A stretch of DNA of 64,000 bases from Facklamia miroungae (GTDB taxonomy: Bacteria > Bacillota > Bacilli > Lactobacillales > Aerococcaceae): the NCBI RefSeq assembly GCF_012396555.1, contig NZ_JAAXPS010000001.1:310001-374000 (forward strand), given 5' to 3'. Positions 35,153 to 44,245 of this stretch are shown piece after piece (the stretch's first letter is position 1; each line of letters opens with the position of its first letter). The notes beneath the pieces were generated by a model. It saw only the letters and a program-made list of their open reading frames with translations, did no database searches and was not told where the DNA came from. A program made the position numbers and the translations under genes.

Positions 35153-37132
35153 TTAATTCGGATAGACGTCTGAAGATTCTGCCACGACATCGCCATCTCT
35201 TAATACGCGATATTGTCCCGAACCACCTTCGGGAATATATAGAACAATTTGAATTTCGCGTGATTCAGTAATCTCTAATTTTCGAGCCACTTGATTGATA
35301 TTGTTGCGACTATCTCCAATAAAAACTTGAATTTGATTAGGAAGCGGATGACTTTGGTCATAATCATTCTCAGCATACTTAGGTACATAGTCAAGATAAA
35401 TTGTTTCGGTAGCCGTTAGAACATCGCTCTTTTCTTCTCCTTGCGAGACTGTCACTCGAATCGTATCTCCTGGAACTATAGGTGAACCAGAAAGTGGGTC
35501 TTGATCAATGACAATGCCTTCAGGAAGATAATCATGATATTGATAACTTTCTTCAACGTACAAGCCATAAGTATCTGCAAATTTGTATACCATGTCTAAT
35601 GACAAATTGGCGAAATCTTGCATGGTTGTTTGTTCAGAATAAGAGCCAATCACTAAAATAATAGAACTTTCGCCCGGCACAACTTCCGTACCAGGTGCAA
35701 TACTTTGCTCTAGAATTTTGCCCGCTTCTGCTTGACTAGCTGCTAAATATCTCAAGTCTACAATAAACCCTGCATCGATTAATTTACGGCGAACTGGTTC
35801 ATAGTTCTGATTGAGATAATCCCCAATTTTAACTCTTGGTTTTCCATCTGAAAAGGTTAAATTAATTTTTGACCCTCGGTTAATACGTTCTCCCGCTTTA
35901 GGCTCACTTTCAACGACTTGTCCCCGTGGAACCATATCATCCCATATAACTGTACTTTCACCCAGTTTCAGATCGTTTTCTTTTAATATTTGACTCGCCT
36001 GCTTTTGGTCGAGCCCTGCTAATTCAGGAACCAATACACTAGCTACAAATAATCGATAAGCAAAAAAGACTGCTAAAGAAAGTAGAGCGAGAATCGTTGC
36101 AAAGAATAACACTTTAAAAATACGTGACCCTAATCGATTGGATTTTTTTGCTGGTAGATCAAAGGTTGGAAATTGTTCTTCATCTAAGGGTTCAGGTCCT
36201 TCAATCGTTTCGGTAAGTACTTGTTCTGCTGCTGGAATCGGTTGAATGGATTTAAATTGCTCGGATTCATCCAGTTGACTCGTAGGAACAAACGGTTTTT
36301 CATTTAAACGTCCGACGCTTAAAGAAGAAGATAGGTCATTAAACATATCCTGAGCAGAGCGATAGCGATCTTTAGCCTGTTTTGCGGTAGCTTTAAGCAC
36401 AACATTTTCTAAGCTTTGAGGAACATATTCTAAACGTTCACGTATCGTTGGGAAAGGTTCTTGGAAGTGTTTTAAGGCAATTGAAACAGCAGATTCCCCA
36501 TCGTGTGGAACGGAACCTGTTATTAACTCATATAGCACCACACCCATCGCATAAATATCCGATTTGGTAGTGGCACTATTACCTTTAGCCTGCTCAGGTG
36601 AAAGATAATGAACTGAGCCTAGCAGGGTATTCGTCTGAGTAATTGAGGTGTCCGATAAGGCGACTGCAATTCCAAAGTCGGTTATTTTAACGACATTATT
36701 CGGTGTGATTAAAATATTTTGCGGTTTGATATCACGGTGTATAATGCGATTTTTATGGGCGACATCAATTGCAGCAACGATTTGACCCATAATCGAAACG
36801 ACTAATTCTAAAGGGACGGGGGCATTTTCTTTAATAAAGGTTTTTAGGTCTTGTCCTTCTACATATTCCATCACAATATACTGTTGTTTTTCATGTTCAT
36901 CCACATCATAAACTTCTACTATATTGGGATGAAGAAGTTGACTGGCTGAGATCGCCTCTCTTTGAAAGCGACGAATAGCATCTTTATTTTCTTGGAAGTC
37001 ATAACGTAGAACTTTAACAGCAACGTCACGATCAAGAATCAAGTCATGAGCTAAAAAGACATTAGCCATACCGCCTTGACCAATTACAGAGGTAAGGACG
37101 TAACGATCGGATAATTTATCCCCTATTTCCAT
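35153..37132 (-). CDS. prkC: PASTA-domain Ser/Thr protein kinase
   Basis: A membrane kinase that senses muropeptides or lipid II and controls wall growth and division. Residues 1-280 are a Hanks-type kinase: glycine loop GQGGMANV, catalytic Lys in VAVKVL, HRDIKPQN, DFGIAV and SPEQAKG. A linker leads to one membrane helix (about 345-368), then three PASTA repeats and a short C-terminal domain, 659 residues in all. I choose MEIGDKL as the start because AAGGAGG lies 11 bases upstream. It overlaps stp by 17 bases. Confidence 0.94.
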   Translation of the reverse strand: MEIGDKLSDRYVLTSVIGQGGMANVFLAHDLILDRDVAVKVLRYDFQENKDAIRRFQREAISASQLLHPNIVEVYDVDEHEKQQYIVMEYVEGQDLKTFIKENAPVPLELVVSIMGQIVAAIDVAHKNRIIHRDIKPQNILITPNNVVKITDFGIAVALSDTSITQTNTLLGSVHYLSPEQAKGNSATTKSDIYAMGVVLYELITGSVPHDGESAVSIALKHFQEPFPTIRERLEYVPQSLENVVLKATAKQAKDRYRSAQDMFNDLSSSLSVGRLNEKPFVPTSQLDESEQFKSIQPIPAAEQVLTETIEGPEPLDEEQFPTFDLPAKKSNRLGSRIFKVLFFATILALLSLAVFFAYRLFVASVLVPELAGLDQKQASQILKENDLKLGESTVIWDDMVPRGQVVESEPKAGERINRGSKINLTFSDGKPRVKIGDYLNQNYEPVRRKLIDAGFIVDLRYLAASQAEAGKILEQSIAPGTEVVPGESSIILVIGSYSEQTTMQDFANLSLDMVYKFADTYGLYVEESYQYHDYLPEGIVIDQDPLSGSPIVPGDTIRVTVSQGEEKSDVLTATETIYLDYVPKYAENDYDQSHPLPNQIQVFIGDSRNNINQVARKLEITESREIQIVLYIPEGGSGQYRVLRDGDVVAESSDVYPN

Positions 37133-37892
37133 GAATGATGTCGCCTCCTTCATCGTTCAAATTAAAATTAGTGGCTAAAATGATGGTGATATTATCCAAC
37201 CCACCCGCTTCGTTAGCCGCTTCTACTAATTGCTGACCTAAACGGTCTAAATCTGGCTGTTTTGCCATGATCTGCTCAATTTCTTCATTTCGGATCATTC
37301 CATTTAGGCCATCAGAGCATAGTAAAAGGATTTCTACTCGGTCAAGCGCAATTTCTGAAAATTCCGGTTCGATAACCATCGGAGTCCCAATCGATTGTGT
37401 TACGACATTTCGATGAGGATGGTCAATACTCTCTTCAAAAGTAATTTCACCCGTACGGATTAATTCATTAACTAGAGAGTGGTCTTCTGTTAATTGCGTT
37501 AATTGACCTTTTGCAAAGGCATAAGCACGCGAATCCCCAACATGACAAATAAGAATGGTATCTTCGACAATCGTTGCTAAAACAATTGTCGTTCCCATTC
37601 CTTCATATTCAGGATTAAGGTCTGCTTGATTAAGAATATAATTATTCACTTGATTGGTCATTTGGACCATCCAAGCATGAGCTTGAGTGACTGTCATAGG
37701 CTGAGAAACTTTTTCAAATTCTTTTCCGATGTATTCAGTCGTTCTTTGACTTGCAATATCACCGGCTAAGTTGCCACCTACACCATCACAAAGAATAAAG
37801 AGGACTTGTTGACTTTGTGAGTAAAAATAATCTGCATAATCTTGGTTAGAACTTCTTTTTCTCCCAATGTTTGAATGTATCGTTATTTGCAT
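37116..37892 (-). CDS. stp: PP2C-family Ser/Thr protein phosphatase (Stp/PrpC)
   Basis: The antagonist of PrkC. The 258-residue PPM phosphatase has the metal-binding motifs RKRSSNQD near residue 11, FILCDGVGGNLAGD near 32, HVGDSRAY near 118, CSDGLNGM near 193 and GGLDNITIIL near 230. GAGGTGAG precedes the ATG. It overlaps prkC and follows rsmB by 8 bases, the conserved rsmB-stp-prkC layout. Confidence 0.95.
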   Translation of the reverse strand: MQITIHSNIGRKRSSNQDYADYFYSQSQQVLFILCDGVGGNLAGDIASQRTTEYIGKEFEKVSQPMTVTQAHAWMVQMTNQVNNYILNQADLNPEYEGMGTTIVLATIVEDTILICHVGDSRAYAFAKGQLTQLTEDHSLVNELIRTGEITFEESIDHPHRNVVTQSIGTPMVIEPEFSEIALDRVEILLLCSDGLNGMIRNEEIEQIMAKQPDLDRLGQQLVEAANEAGGLDNITIILATNFNLNDEGGDIIHGNRG

Positions 37893-37900
37893 AACTCACC

Positions 37901-39262
37901 TCAATCTATTTTTTTAAGAAAACGACTGATAAAGAAACCATCTGTATCATATTGCTGGGGCCAAATGCGAAGATAACCTTGTGGAGTTAGCAAGTCATTT
38001 TGTAAAACCTCATTCGCTTGTATAGCCTCAACTTGCAGATTAGGGTTTTTCTCCAGCATTTCCTGGACTAAATACTCATTCTCTTCATAAGTCAGTGTAC
38101 AGGTTGAGTAAATCAACCGTCCACCAGGCTTAAGTAACGAAACCATGTGTTGGAATAATTGCTTTTGTATTTGTACAAGGTTAGCAATAGCTGTCATCGA
38201 TTTTTGATATTTTATCTCAGGTTTACGCCGCATCAAACCGATTCCAGAACATGGTGCATCTAAGTATATCACATCGAAAGCGTTTTGCGAAAGAGCTTGA
38301 AAATCTAAAGCATCCATTTGGATCGAATGAATTTTATCAGCTAAGCCCAGGCGCTTGGCATGGTCATCTAGAATCATTAACTTCTTTTTAGAAATGTCTA
38401 AGGCCGTTAAATATCCATCGCCTAAGAATGAAGCGATGTGTGTCGCCTTGCCTCCTGGCGCGGCACATGCATCCAAGATTTTTTCCTGTCCCGTCAATTT
38501 ACCTAAAGGGGCCACTAACATCGAAGACTCATCTTGAATTGTGAATTGACCCGATTGATAGGCTTGGCTTTGAAAAGTTTCGCCTTCAATAATTCGAATG
38601 CCATATGGTGAAACTTGACTGGCTCTAACTTCTATGCCTTCATTTTGTAATTGCTCAATGAGAATCGACCGTTTTTGAGCCGGCCCATTGATTCTGGCAC
38701 TTAAATGAGGCACTTGATTGAGACTGGCAAAGAAAGCCTCAAGTTCATTTACTGACAAGTATTGATCAAAATATTCGATCAGCCAAATAGGCACCGAATA
38801 TTTAATTGAAAGTTTTTCCATCGGGTCATCGATAGCTTCGATCGATTTAAGACCTTGGCGGAAACAGTTGCGTAAGACCGCATTGACTAATTTGCCAATC
38901 CCTTGATGGCCCTGGACTTTCGCAATTTCAACTGCTTCATTCACGATAGCATGTTGGGGAATGCGGTCTAAGTATATAGCTTGATAAAGCGACAACCGTA
39001 GCAAACTTTTGACCCAGTCTTCAACTTTACCTTTTAGATAATCGCTTAAATAATAATCCAAGGTCAAGCGACGTTGGACACTTCCATAAACGACTTTTAC
39101 CACTAGATTCTTATCTTGACTACTTTTTTTACTAGTAGCTAGATAATTATCAATCACTAGATTAGAATATTGGTCTTGGTTATCAATTTGATCCAATAGC
39201 ATCAGCATATCCCAGCGCAGATTCTTTTTTAACTTCGTTTGACTTCTTTGTTTGATTTTCAC
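37901..39262 (-). CDS. rsmB: 16S rRNA (cytosine-967) C5-methyltransferase RsmB
   Basis: A 453-residue enzyme with an N-terminal NusB-like domain (about 1-150) and a C-terminal SAM-dependent methyltransferase. The SAM site is DACAAPGGKATH (about 264), with the two conserved Cys of m5C enzymes in DAPCSGIG (about 330) and YSTCTLTYEENE (about 386). GTG start; it follows fmt by 6 bases. Confidence 0.94.
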   Translation of the reverse strand: MKIKQRSQTKLKKNLRWDMLMLLDQIDNQDQYSNLVIDNYLATSKKSSQDKNLVVKVVYGSVQRRLTLDYYLSDYLKGKVEDWVKSLLRLSLYQAIYLDRIPQHAIVNEAVEIAKVQGHQGIGKLVNAVLRNCFRQGLKSIEAIDDPMEKLSIKYSVPIWLIEYFDQYLSVNELEAFFASLNQVPHLSARINGPAQKRSILIEQLQNEGIEVRASQVSPYGIRIIEGETFQSQAYQSGQFTIQDESSMLVAPLGKLTGQEKILDACAAPGGKATHIASFLGDGYLTALDISKKKLMILDDHAKRLGLADKIHSIQMDALDFQALSQNAFDVIYLDAPCSGIGLMRRKPEIKYQKSMTAIANLVQIQKQLFQHMVSLLKPGGRLIYSTCTLTYEENEYLVQEMLEKNPNLQVEAIQANEVLQNDLLTPQGYLRIWPQQYDTDGFFISRFLKKID

Positions 39263-39268
39263 GGTTAA

Positions 39269-40249
39269 TTATTCCTTTTCTGTGCCAAAATGCTTACCAA
39301 TTAAATGCTCAGCCGGAGTACCCTTTAGGTAGTCTTCAACCATTAGACGCTTTTTTCCGGCGGGTTGATATTCGCTAACGGCTAAATAGGAATCCTCTCC
39401 ACATCTTACATAGAAGTGGTGATTATCTGTTGCAATAATTTGACCAGGCTTTTCCATGGCGAGTGGTCTTTCAATATCAGCGTCTAGTTTAACAAGCGGT
39501 TGGGCCTGCCAAATTTTTACCCTCTGTCCATCGAGCAAAGTATACGTTGTAGGAAAAGGTCTAAAAGCACGAATATGTCGGTCTAGTGCTTGAGCACTCT
39601 GTTGCCAATCTAACTGTTCTTCCTGTTTTTTAATAGTCGGCGAATAGCTTACTTGGCTTTCTTCTTGCGGACTCGCTTGATATTCTCCATCAAAATATTT
39701 AGGGAGAAAATTTAAAAGTAATTCTTTACCTACTACTGCTAGTTTTTCAAACAGGAGACCTACGTCATCCTTGTCAGATATAGGAATAGTTGATTGAGTA
39801 AGTATATCCCCTGCATCCATCTCTTCCACCATTTTCATTATTGTGATGCCTGTTTCTTTTTCACCACGCCATATAGCATAATGAATGGGTGCTCCTCCTC
39901 TGTACTTAGGTAGTAAGGAGGCATGAACATTTATTGCTCCATGACTTGGTGCTAGCAATAAGTTTTGTGGAATTTTTTGGCCATAAGCCGCGGTAATGAT
40001 CAAATCTGCTTGCATCTGCAATAGCATTTCATAATCTTTTGAACCTGCCAAATGATCGGGTTGATAAATTGGGATGTTAGCTTCTAAGGCTGTCTTCTTA
40101 ACTGGAGAAGCGGTTAATATTTTTTTGCGTCCAACGGGACGATCTGGTTGTGTAACCACTGCTATCACTTCATATTCCACTTGTTGGATCAATCCTTTAA
40201 GAATCGTCGCAGCAAAAGGAGGAGTTCCCATAAAAATTATTTTTTTCAT
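39269..40249 (-). CDS. fmt: Methionyl-tRNA formyltransferase
   Basis: Formylates initiator Met-tRNA. The 326-residue protein opens with IIFMGTPPFAATIL, and has the folate-enzyme signature HASLLPKYRGGAPI with the catalytic Asn/His region near 107-120 and a C-terminal OB-like tRNA-binding domain (PGQIIATDNHHFYVRCGED). The ATG has GAGGTTATTGA upstream. It sits between priA and rsmB, as in many Firmicutes. Confidence 0.96.
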   Translation of the reverse strand: MKKIIFMGTPPFAATILKGLIQQVEYEVIAVVTQPDRPVGRKKILTASPVKKTALEANIPIYQPDHLAGSKDYEMLLQMQADLIITAAYGQKIPQNLLLAPSHGAINVHASLLPKYRGGAPIHYAIWRGEKETGITIMKMVEEMDAGDILTQSTIPISDKDDVGLLFEKLAVVGKELLLNFLPKYFDGEYQASPQEESQVSYSPTIKKQEEQLDWQQSAQALDRHIRAFRPFPTTYTLLDGQRVKIWQAQPLVKLDADIERPLAMEKPGQIIATDNHHFYVRCGEDSYLAVSEYQPAGKKRLMVEDYLKGTPAEHLIGKHFGTEKE

Positions 40250-40263
40250 TCAATAACCTCTTT

Positions 40264-42678
40264 CTAGATAAAATACTGGGGTTCATGGTCGATTTGAACA
40301 AAGATTCCCTTGGCTTGACTTTCTTGGCTAGACATAAGAATGGCTTGAAGTTGGTCTTGCAAGCGGTCAACTTCTTTATATTTTAAAAGCAAATGAAATT
40401 GATAATAATCATTAATCCGTTCGATACCACCTGTCGATGGGCCTATCATACTTAAGTGTGTCTTTACTTTGTTCATTAATTGATCTTTAATCGCATAGAT
40501 CATTTTCTGCGCTTGCGCACGGTTTTTAGAAGATACCTTGATCAAGGTCGTGAAAAAGTATGGGGGATACTGACTCAAATGACGCCGTCGCATTTCATAA
40601 TAGAAAAAACTTTCATAATCATGTTGTTTGGCCAGTTGGATTACGTAATGATCTGGGTTATATGTTTGAATCACTACTTCACCTTTCAATCTTCCACGAC
40701 CTGTTCTACCGGCTACTTGAGTGAGTAATTGAAAGCTTTTCTCCGCCGCTCTAAAATCAGGCATGTTTAAACCGGTATCCGCATTAATAACCCCAACCAG
40801 GGTTACCTTTTCAAAATCTAGACCCTTAGCTATCATTTGCGTTCCTAAAAGAATTGCGCCTGATTGATCGGCAAACTCTTTCAGCAACTTCTTATGGGCA
40901 CCCTTTCGCCTTGTAGTGTCGTTATCCATTCGGATAATGGGTGTTTGGGGGAAAAGCTGTCGCAAACTTTCAGCTACTTTTTGGGTGCCGATCCCTTGTG
41001 TTCGAAGGTGCTTCGAACCGCATTGTGGACAAGTTAATGGTAGGCCCACTTGATAATCGCAATAATGGCATTTTAACTTTTCATCGGCTTTGTGATAAGT
41101 CAAAGAAATATCACAATGCGGACACTGAATTACATGACCACATGAGCGACATTGAAGATAGGAGGCATATCCACGACGATTCAAGAGCAAAACCACTTGC
41201 TCTCTTGCAGCAATTTTTTCAGCAATTTTATTTTCTAATAGTTGTGAAAGTTCAAGATTTTTTTGTTCTAATAAATGCTCAGTCATATCGACAATTGTTA
41301 CAGGTGGTAGGGCTTGTTGATTGACCCGCTGAGTAAGTTTTAATAGATGATAATTACCGACTTCCGCCCGGGCTCTAGATTCTAGAGAGGGAGTAGCTGA
41401 TCCGAGAACCAAAGGACATCCATGGTATTCTGATCGCCATTTCGCCACTTCCCGCGCATGATAACGCGGATTATCTCCTTGTTTATAGCTTGTCTCATGT
41501 TCCTCATCAATAATAATGATTCCAACCTTTTGCAAAGGAGCAAAAATTGATGACCGAGCCCCGACGACTACTTTTGCTTCTTGGCGGATGATCCGACGCC
41601 ACTCGTCATATTTTTCGGTAATCGACAAACCTGAATGTAAGACAGCTACCCCCGATCCGAAACGACTCAGCACCCGTTCTACCATTTGTGGTGTTAGAGC
41701 AATTTCTGGCACTAATAGGATCGCTGATTTATTGACCTTAAGTGCTTCCTCAATCAACTGTAAATAGACTTCTGTCTTGCCTGAACCAGTCACTCCCTCC
41801 AGTAAAAACGTCTTTGCCTGGTCTTTTCCCATTTGCTTTTTGACTTGATCAAAGGCTTCTTGTTGTTGTTTAAGCAATGGTTTAGCTTGAGAAGGCTGTG
41901 TGTTTTCTAATTGATACGCCGGCCGATAAACTTCTCTTTCTTCGAGTGTTAACCAGCCTTTTTTAACCATCGTTCGTATGGTTGCTTTTGAGGCTTGAGC
42001 CATCTTAGCTAACTGGTCGAGTTCAATGGCTTGAGTCATTTGGTGATCGATCATAACTGCTAAAACTTGCCCCTGCTTATGACTTCTCTTATCCAGTTGG
42101 TCTAAAATTTCTTGGTATTCAGATACACCTCGATTAGGTAAAACATATTGAACTGTTTTATGAGTCTTTTGATCTAAGACTTGATAAGCCACTTCGATCG
42201 TTGAATGCTCTATTAAACCTTGTATTTGTTTAGAAGACAAAAACTCTTCTAACGTTTCTCTTTTGATCGTTCCTTCTTTAAATGCATTGGGTGAAAGATT
42301 AAGGGCATCCGCTAACGTATCAGGCTCGATGACTTTGAAGACGGTCTCGTATTTGACTCTTAAAATATTAGGAAGCATAGCTTGTAAAACTGAAATTCTA
42401 AAAGCATACAAAGTGTCTGCTAAGACCTTCGATAAATCCACTAACTCTTGACTTAAAAATGATTCATAATCAATTAAGCGCGAAATCATTTTGACATCAC
42501 CCTTAAAATCTGTACTCTCTTTTACATTAACTACGAAGGCCATTAAGCGGCGATAACCAAAAGGAACCTCGACACGCATACCAATCTTAATCAAATCCTC
42601 CATTTCTGGATCAACTTGATAATCAAAGGTATGATTGACTTGTGCTGTAGGTATATCGATAATTACTTCAGCGATCAT
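40264..42678 (-). CDS. priA: Primosomal replication restart helicase PriA
   Basis: PriA recognises abandoned forks and reloads the replisome. The 804-residue protein has a 3'-binding domain, a winged helix (about 210-260), Walker A VTGSGKTEVY (about 297), IIDEEHE (about 392), and a zinc module with spaced Cys (CRSCGHVIQCPHC, CHYC, CPQC) between residues 510 and 560, followed by helicase motifs V-VI (GRTGRG). I choose the ATG of MIAEV: GGAGG lies 7 bases upstream, whereas an in-frame TTG touches it. Confidence 0.96.
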   Translation of the reverse strand: MIAEVIIDIPTAQVNHTFDYQVDPEMEDLIKIGMRVEVPFGYRRLMAFVVNVKESTDFKGDVKMISRLIDYESFLSQELVDLSKVLADTLYAFRISVLQAMLPNILRVKYETVFKVIEPDTLADALNLSPNAFKEGTIKRETLEEFLSSKQIQGLIEHSTIEVAYQVLDQKTHKTVQYVLPNRGVSEYQEILDQLDKRSHKQGQVLAVMIDHQMTQAIELDQLAKMAQASKATIRTMVKKGWLTLEEREVYRPAYQLENTQPSQAKPLLKQQQEAFDQVKKQMGKDQAKTFLLEGVTGSGKTEVYLQLIEEALKVNKSAILLVPEIALTPQMVERVLSRFGSGVAVLHSGLSITEKYDEWRRIIRQEAKVVVGARSSIFAPLQKVGIIIIDEEHETSYKQGDNPRYHAREVAKWRSEYHGCPLVLGSATPSLESRARAEVGNYHLLKLTQRVNQQALPPVTIVDMTEHLLEQKNLELSQLLENKIAEKIAAREQVVLLLNRRGYASYLQCRSCGHVIQCPHCDISLTYHKADEKLKCHYCDYQVGLPLTCPQCGSKHLRTQGIGTQKVAESLRQLFPQTPIIRMDNDTTRRKGAHKKLLKEFADQSGAILLGTQMIAKGLDFEKVTLVGVINADTGLNMPDFRAAEKSFQLLTQVAGRTGRGRLKGEVVIQTYNPDHYVIQLAKQHDYESFFYYEMRRRHLSQYPPYFFTTLIKVSSKNRAQAQKMIYAIKDQLMNKVKTHLSMIGPSTGGIERINDYYQFHLLLKYKEVDRLQDQLQAILMSSQESQAKGIFVQIDHEPQYFI

Positions 42679-42694
42679 TCGCAAACCTCCTATT

Positions 42695-42736
42695 AAAAAA
42701 CTACTATGAAATCATTGTCAATGATCTGCATAGTAG
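42695..42736 (-). terminator. Rho-independent terminator between rpoZ and priA
   Basis: CTACTATG and ATCATTG pair with their complements (42701-42735), followed on minus by TTTTTTAATAG. It ends only about 15 bases before the priA start, so it may act as an attenuator for the priA-prkC genes. Confidence 0.8.
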
Positions 42737-42753
42737 CCCTCTTAGATGTCATC

Positions 42754-42948
42754 TTATTTTTTAATGGATAAGACTCCTGCAACAACTTCTTCTAAAGCCT
42801 TGCCGACAGGTTTATCTGATTGATATTCCTGTAATTGCATAATTTTATAGTCTTCCATTTCTTTTGCTCGTTTACTTGCTAAAGCTATTAGAGAATATTT
42901 AGATGGTTCTTTTTTTAATAATTCATCAATTGATGGATATAACATCAT
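42754..42948 (-). CDS. rpoZ: RNA polymerase omega subunit
   Basis: A 64-residue omega subunit that helps assemble RNA polymerase. It shows YPSIDELL, the conserved [15 protein letters not shown] and the acceptor region [13 protein letters not shown]. The first ATG overlaps the gmk TGA (ATGATG), indicating translational coupling. gmk-rpoZ is a standard pair. Confidence 0.93.
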   Translation of the reverse strand: MMLYPSIDELLKKEPSKYSLIALASKRAKEMEDYKIMQLQEYQSDKPVGKALEEVVAGVLSIKK

Positions 42949-43586
42949 GATTGGTTAGCCTCCTTTTCAAAATAAGCATTTATGTCCGCTTGGATTGAAT
43001 TCATCACTCTTTCAACCCTTAAATGTTCACTCTTTATTATAGCATTTATTTCATTAACTGCTGTATGAATTTGATCATTAACAACCACATAATCATAATG
43101 ACTCATTAATTCAATTTCTTCTTTCGCTTTATTCATTCTACGGGCAATCACTTCTTTAGAATCTGTACCGCGATCCGTTAAACGTGATTCTAACTCATTA
43201 AGACTAGGGGGTGCCAAAAAGATAAATATTCCTTCAGGCATTCTTTCCCTTACTTTGCGTGCGCCTTGGACTTCTATTTCAAGAAAAACATCTTTTCCTT
43301 GCGAGAGACTCTCTTCAATTGATGCTAATGGCGTACCATAATAATTACCGACATATTCCGCATATTCCAATAAGGCTTCTTGGGAAATTAAGTCTTCAAA
43401 CCCTTCTTTACTGATAAAGAAATAATCAACCCCATCTGTTTCTCCAGGTCGACGTTGCCGAGTAGTAGCTGAAACAGAATAAACATAGTCACAATTTGAA
43501 TCTTCAAAAATAGCGCTGCGAACCGTTCCTTTTCCGACTCCCGAAGGACCAGATAAGACGATCAATAATCCCCTTTGTGTTGACAT
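42945..43586 (-). CDS. gmk: Guanylate kinase
   Basis: Phosphorylates GMP to GDP. The 213-residue protein has the P-loop [12 protein letters not shown] (residues 11-22), the GMP-binding [20 protein letters not shown] (37-56) and [12 protein letters not shown] (about 96), then IFLAPPS. TGGAGG precedes the ATG. A TGG-TACTAT extended -10-like string lies about 45 bases upstream. A divergent LexA-controlled gene starts 190 bases away. Confidence 0.97.
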   Translation of the reverse strand: MSTQRGLLIVLSGPSGVGKGTVRSAIFEDSNCDYVYSVSATTRQRRPGETDGVDYFFISKEGFEDLISQEALLEYAEYVGNYYGTPLASIEESLSQGKDVFLEIEVQGARKVRERMPEGIFIFLAPPSLNELESRLTDRGTDSKEVIARRMNKAKEEIELMSHYDYVVVNDQIHTAVNEINAIIKSEHLRVERVMNSIQADINAYFEKEANQS

Positions 43587-43687
43587 GACTTCCCTCCATT
43601 ACTTCATGTTCTATATAGTACCACAATTCATTCCTTTCATAAAGGCGAGCTTATAATATTAAACGCTTACTTCCTAAAAGATAAATA

Positions 43688-43701
43688 CGAAACTTTGTTC
43701 G
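43688..43701. promoter_or_regulatory. LexA-type box 1
   Basis: CGAAACTTTGTTCG, one mismatch from CGAAC-N4-GTTCG, upstream of the -35 box of the 43779 gene and between it and gmk. Confidence 0.7.
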
Positions 43702-43709
43702 TAAAACAC

Positions 43710-43738
43710 TTGACAGAGGGAACTTTTGTTCGTATAAT
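43710..43738 (+). promoter_or_regulatory. Strong promoter with LexA box in its spacer
   Basis: Consensus -35 TTGACA (43710-43715), 17-base spacer, consensus -10 TATAAT (43733-43738). The spacer contains most of LexA box 2, so bound repressor would block polymerase. Confidence 0.9.
43719..43732. promoter_or_regulatory. LexA-type box 2
   Basis: GGAACTTTTGTTCG, one mismatch from the palindrome consensus and 13 of 14 bases identical to the recA box at 10945-10958; it abuts the -10 hexamer. Confidence 0.88.
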
Positions 43739-43745
43739 TAGGCTA

Positions 43746-43759
43746 CAAACAAATGTTCG
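43746..43759. promoter_or_regulatory. LexA-type box 3
   Basis: CAAACAAATGTTCG, one mismatch from CGAAC-N4-GTTCG, just downstream of the expected transcription start. Box centres are 31 and 27 bases apart. Confidence 0.75.
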
Positions 43760-43778
43760 TTATCAAAGGAGAGGTTTT

Positions 43779-44129
43779 ATGGAACTACCAATTAAAAAGC
43801 AAACTCAATGGCTTAACCGTATTAGCCAATCCCTTTTCCATCCCTTCTTTCAACCAGCCCCATTGGTTGACGAAGATATTATTATGATGCCTATTGGACA
43901 AGTTGTAAAAATGCTACAAGATGCCTATATTAAGCAAACTCCTTTGCAACTATTGATCGAATATTATTTACCAGACCATTCCATGGCAATGACCGCCATT
44001 GAAGCTTATATCTTGAGCCCTGTTCACTCACAGCAACTTGTTAGTATTCAAGTAGGCCACGATCGTTTCCACCTTAATATAAATCAAATTATTAATGTGA
44101 CTGCCATCACAGAAACTTTGATCGCTTAA
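43779..44129 (+). CDS. SOS-regulated small protein, possibly YolD-like
   Basis: A 116-residue soluble protein. The start is the ATG of MELPIKKQ because AAAGGAGAGG lies just upstream; the frame is open further up but runs through the LexA boxes. After a basic N-terminus, LVDEDIIMMPIGQVVKMLQ is followed by alternating strands (LQLLIEYYLP, VSIQVGHDRFHLN, QIINVTA). This resembles YolD-family proteins, which often travel with SOS-induced Y-family polymerases; none is nearby. Family call is from pattern only. Three LexA-type boxes imply tight damage control. Confidence 0.6.
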   Translation: MELPIKKQTQWLNRISQSLFHPFFQPAPLVDEDIIMMPIGQVVKMLQDAYIKQTPLQLLIEYYLPDHSMAMTAIEAYILSPVHSQQLVSIQVGHDRFHLNINQIINVTAITETLIA

Positions 44130-44189
44130 GTCCATTTAAATGATCAAAGATTTGATTGAATACAGCCAAATCCCCGCTGTATTTCCTAA

Positions 44190-44224
44190 GAAAACCCGTC
44201 ATCGAAATTGATGACGGGTTTTCT
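44190..44224. terminator. Bidirectional terminator
   Basis: GAAAACCCGTCATC pairs with GATGACGGGTTTTC; T-runs flank it on both strands. It serves the SOS gene (plus) and the ThiT-like gene (minus). Confidence 0.88.
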
Positions 44225-44245
44225 ATTATTCCAAAGTCATTTCTA

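Noticed and set aside
40941-41324. A 127-residue plus-strand ORF inside priA
   Set aside because: It lies opposite the priA zinc module, and no promoter or ribosome site supports it.
43695-43778. Longer N-terminus for the SOS gene starting at 43695
   Set aside because: The extension would read through the promoter and LexA boxes; the ribosome site directly precedes the ATG at 43779.
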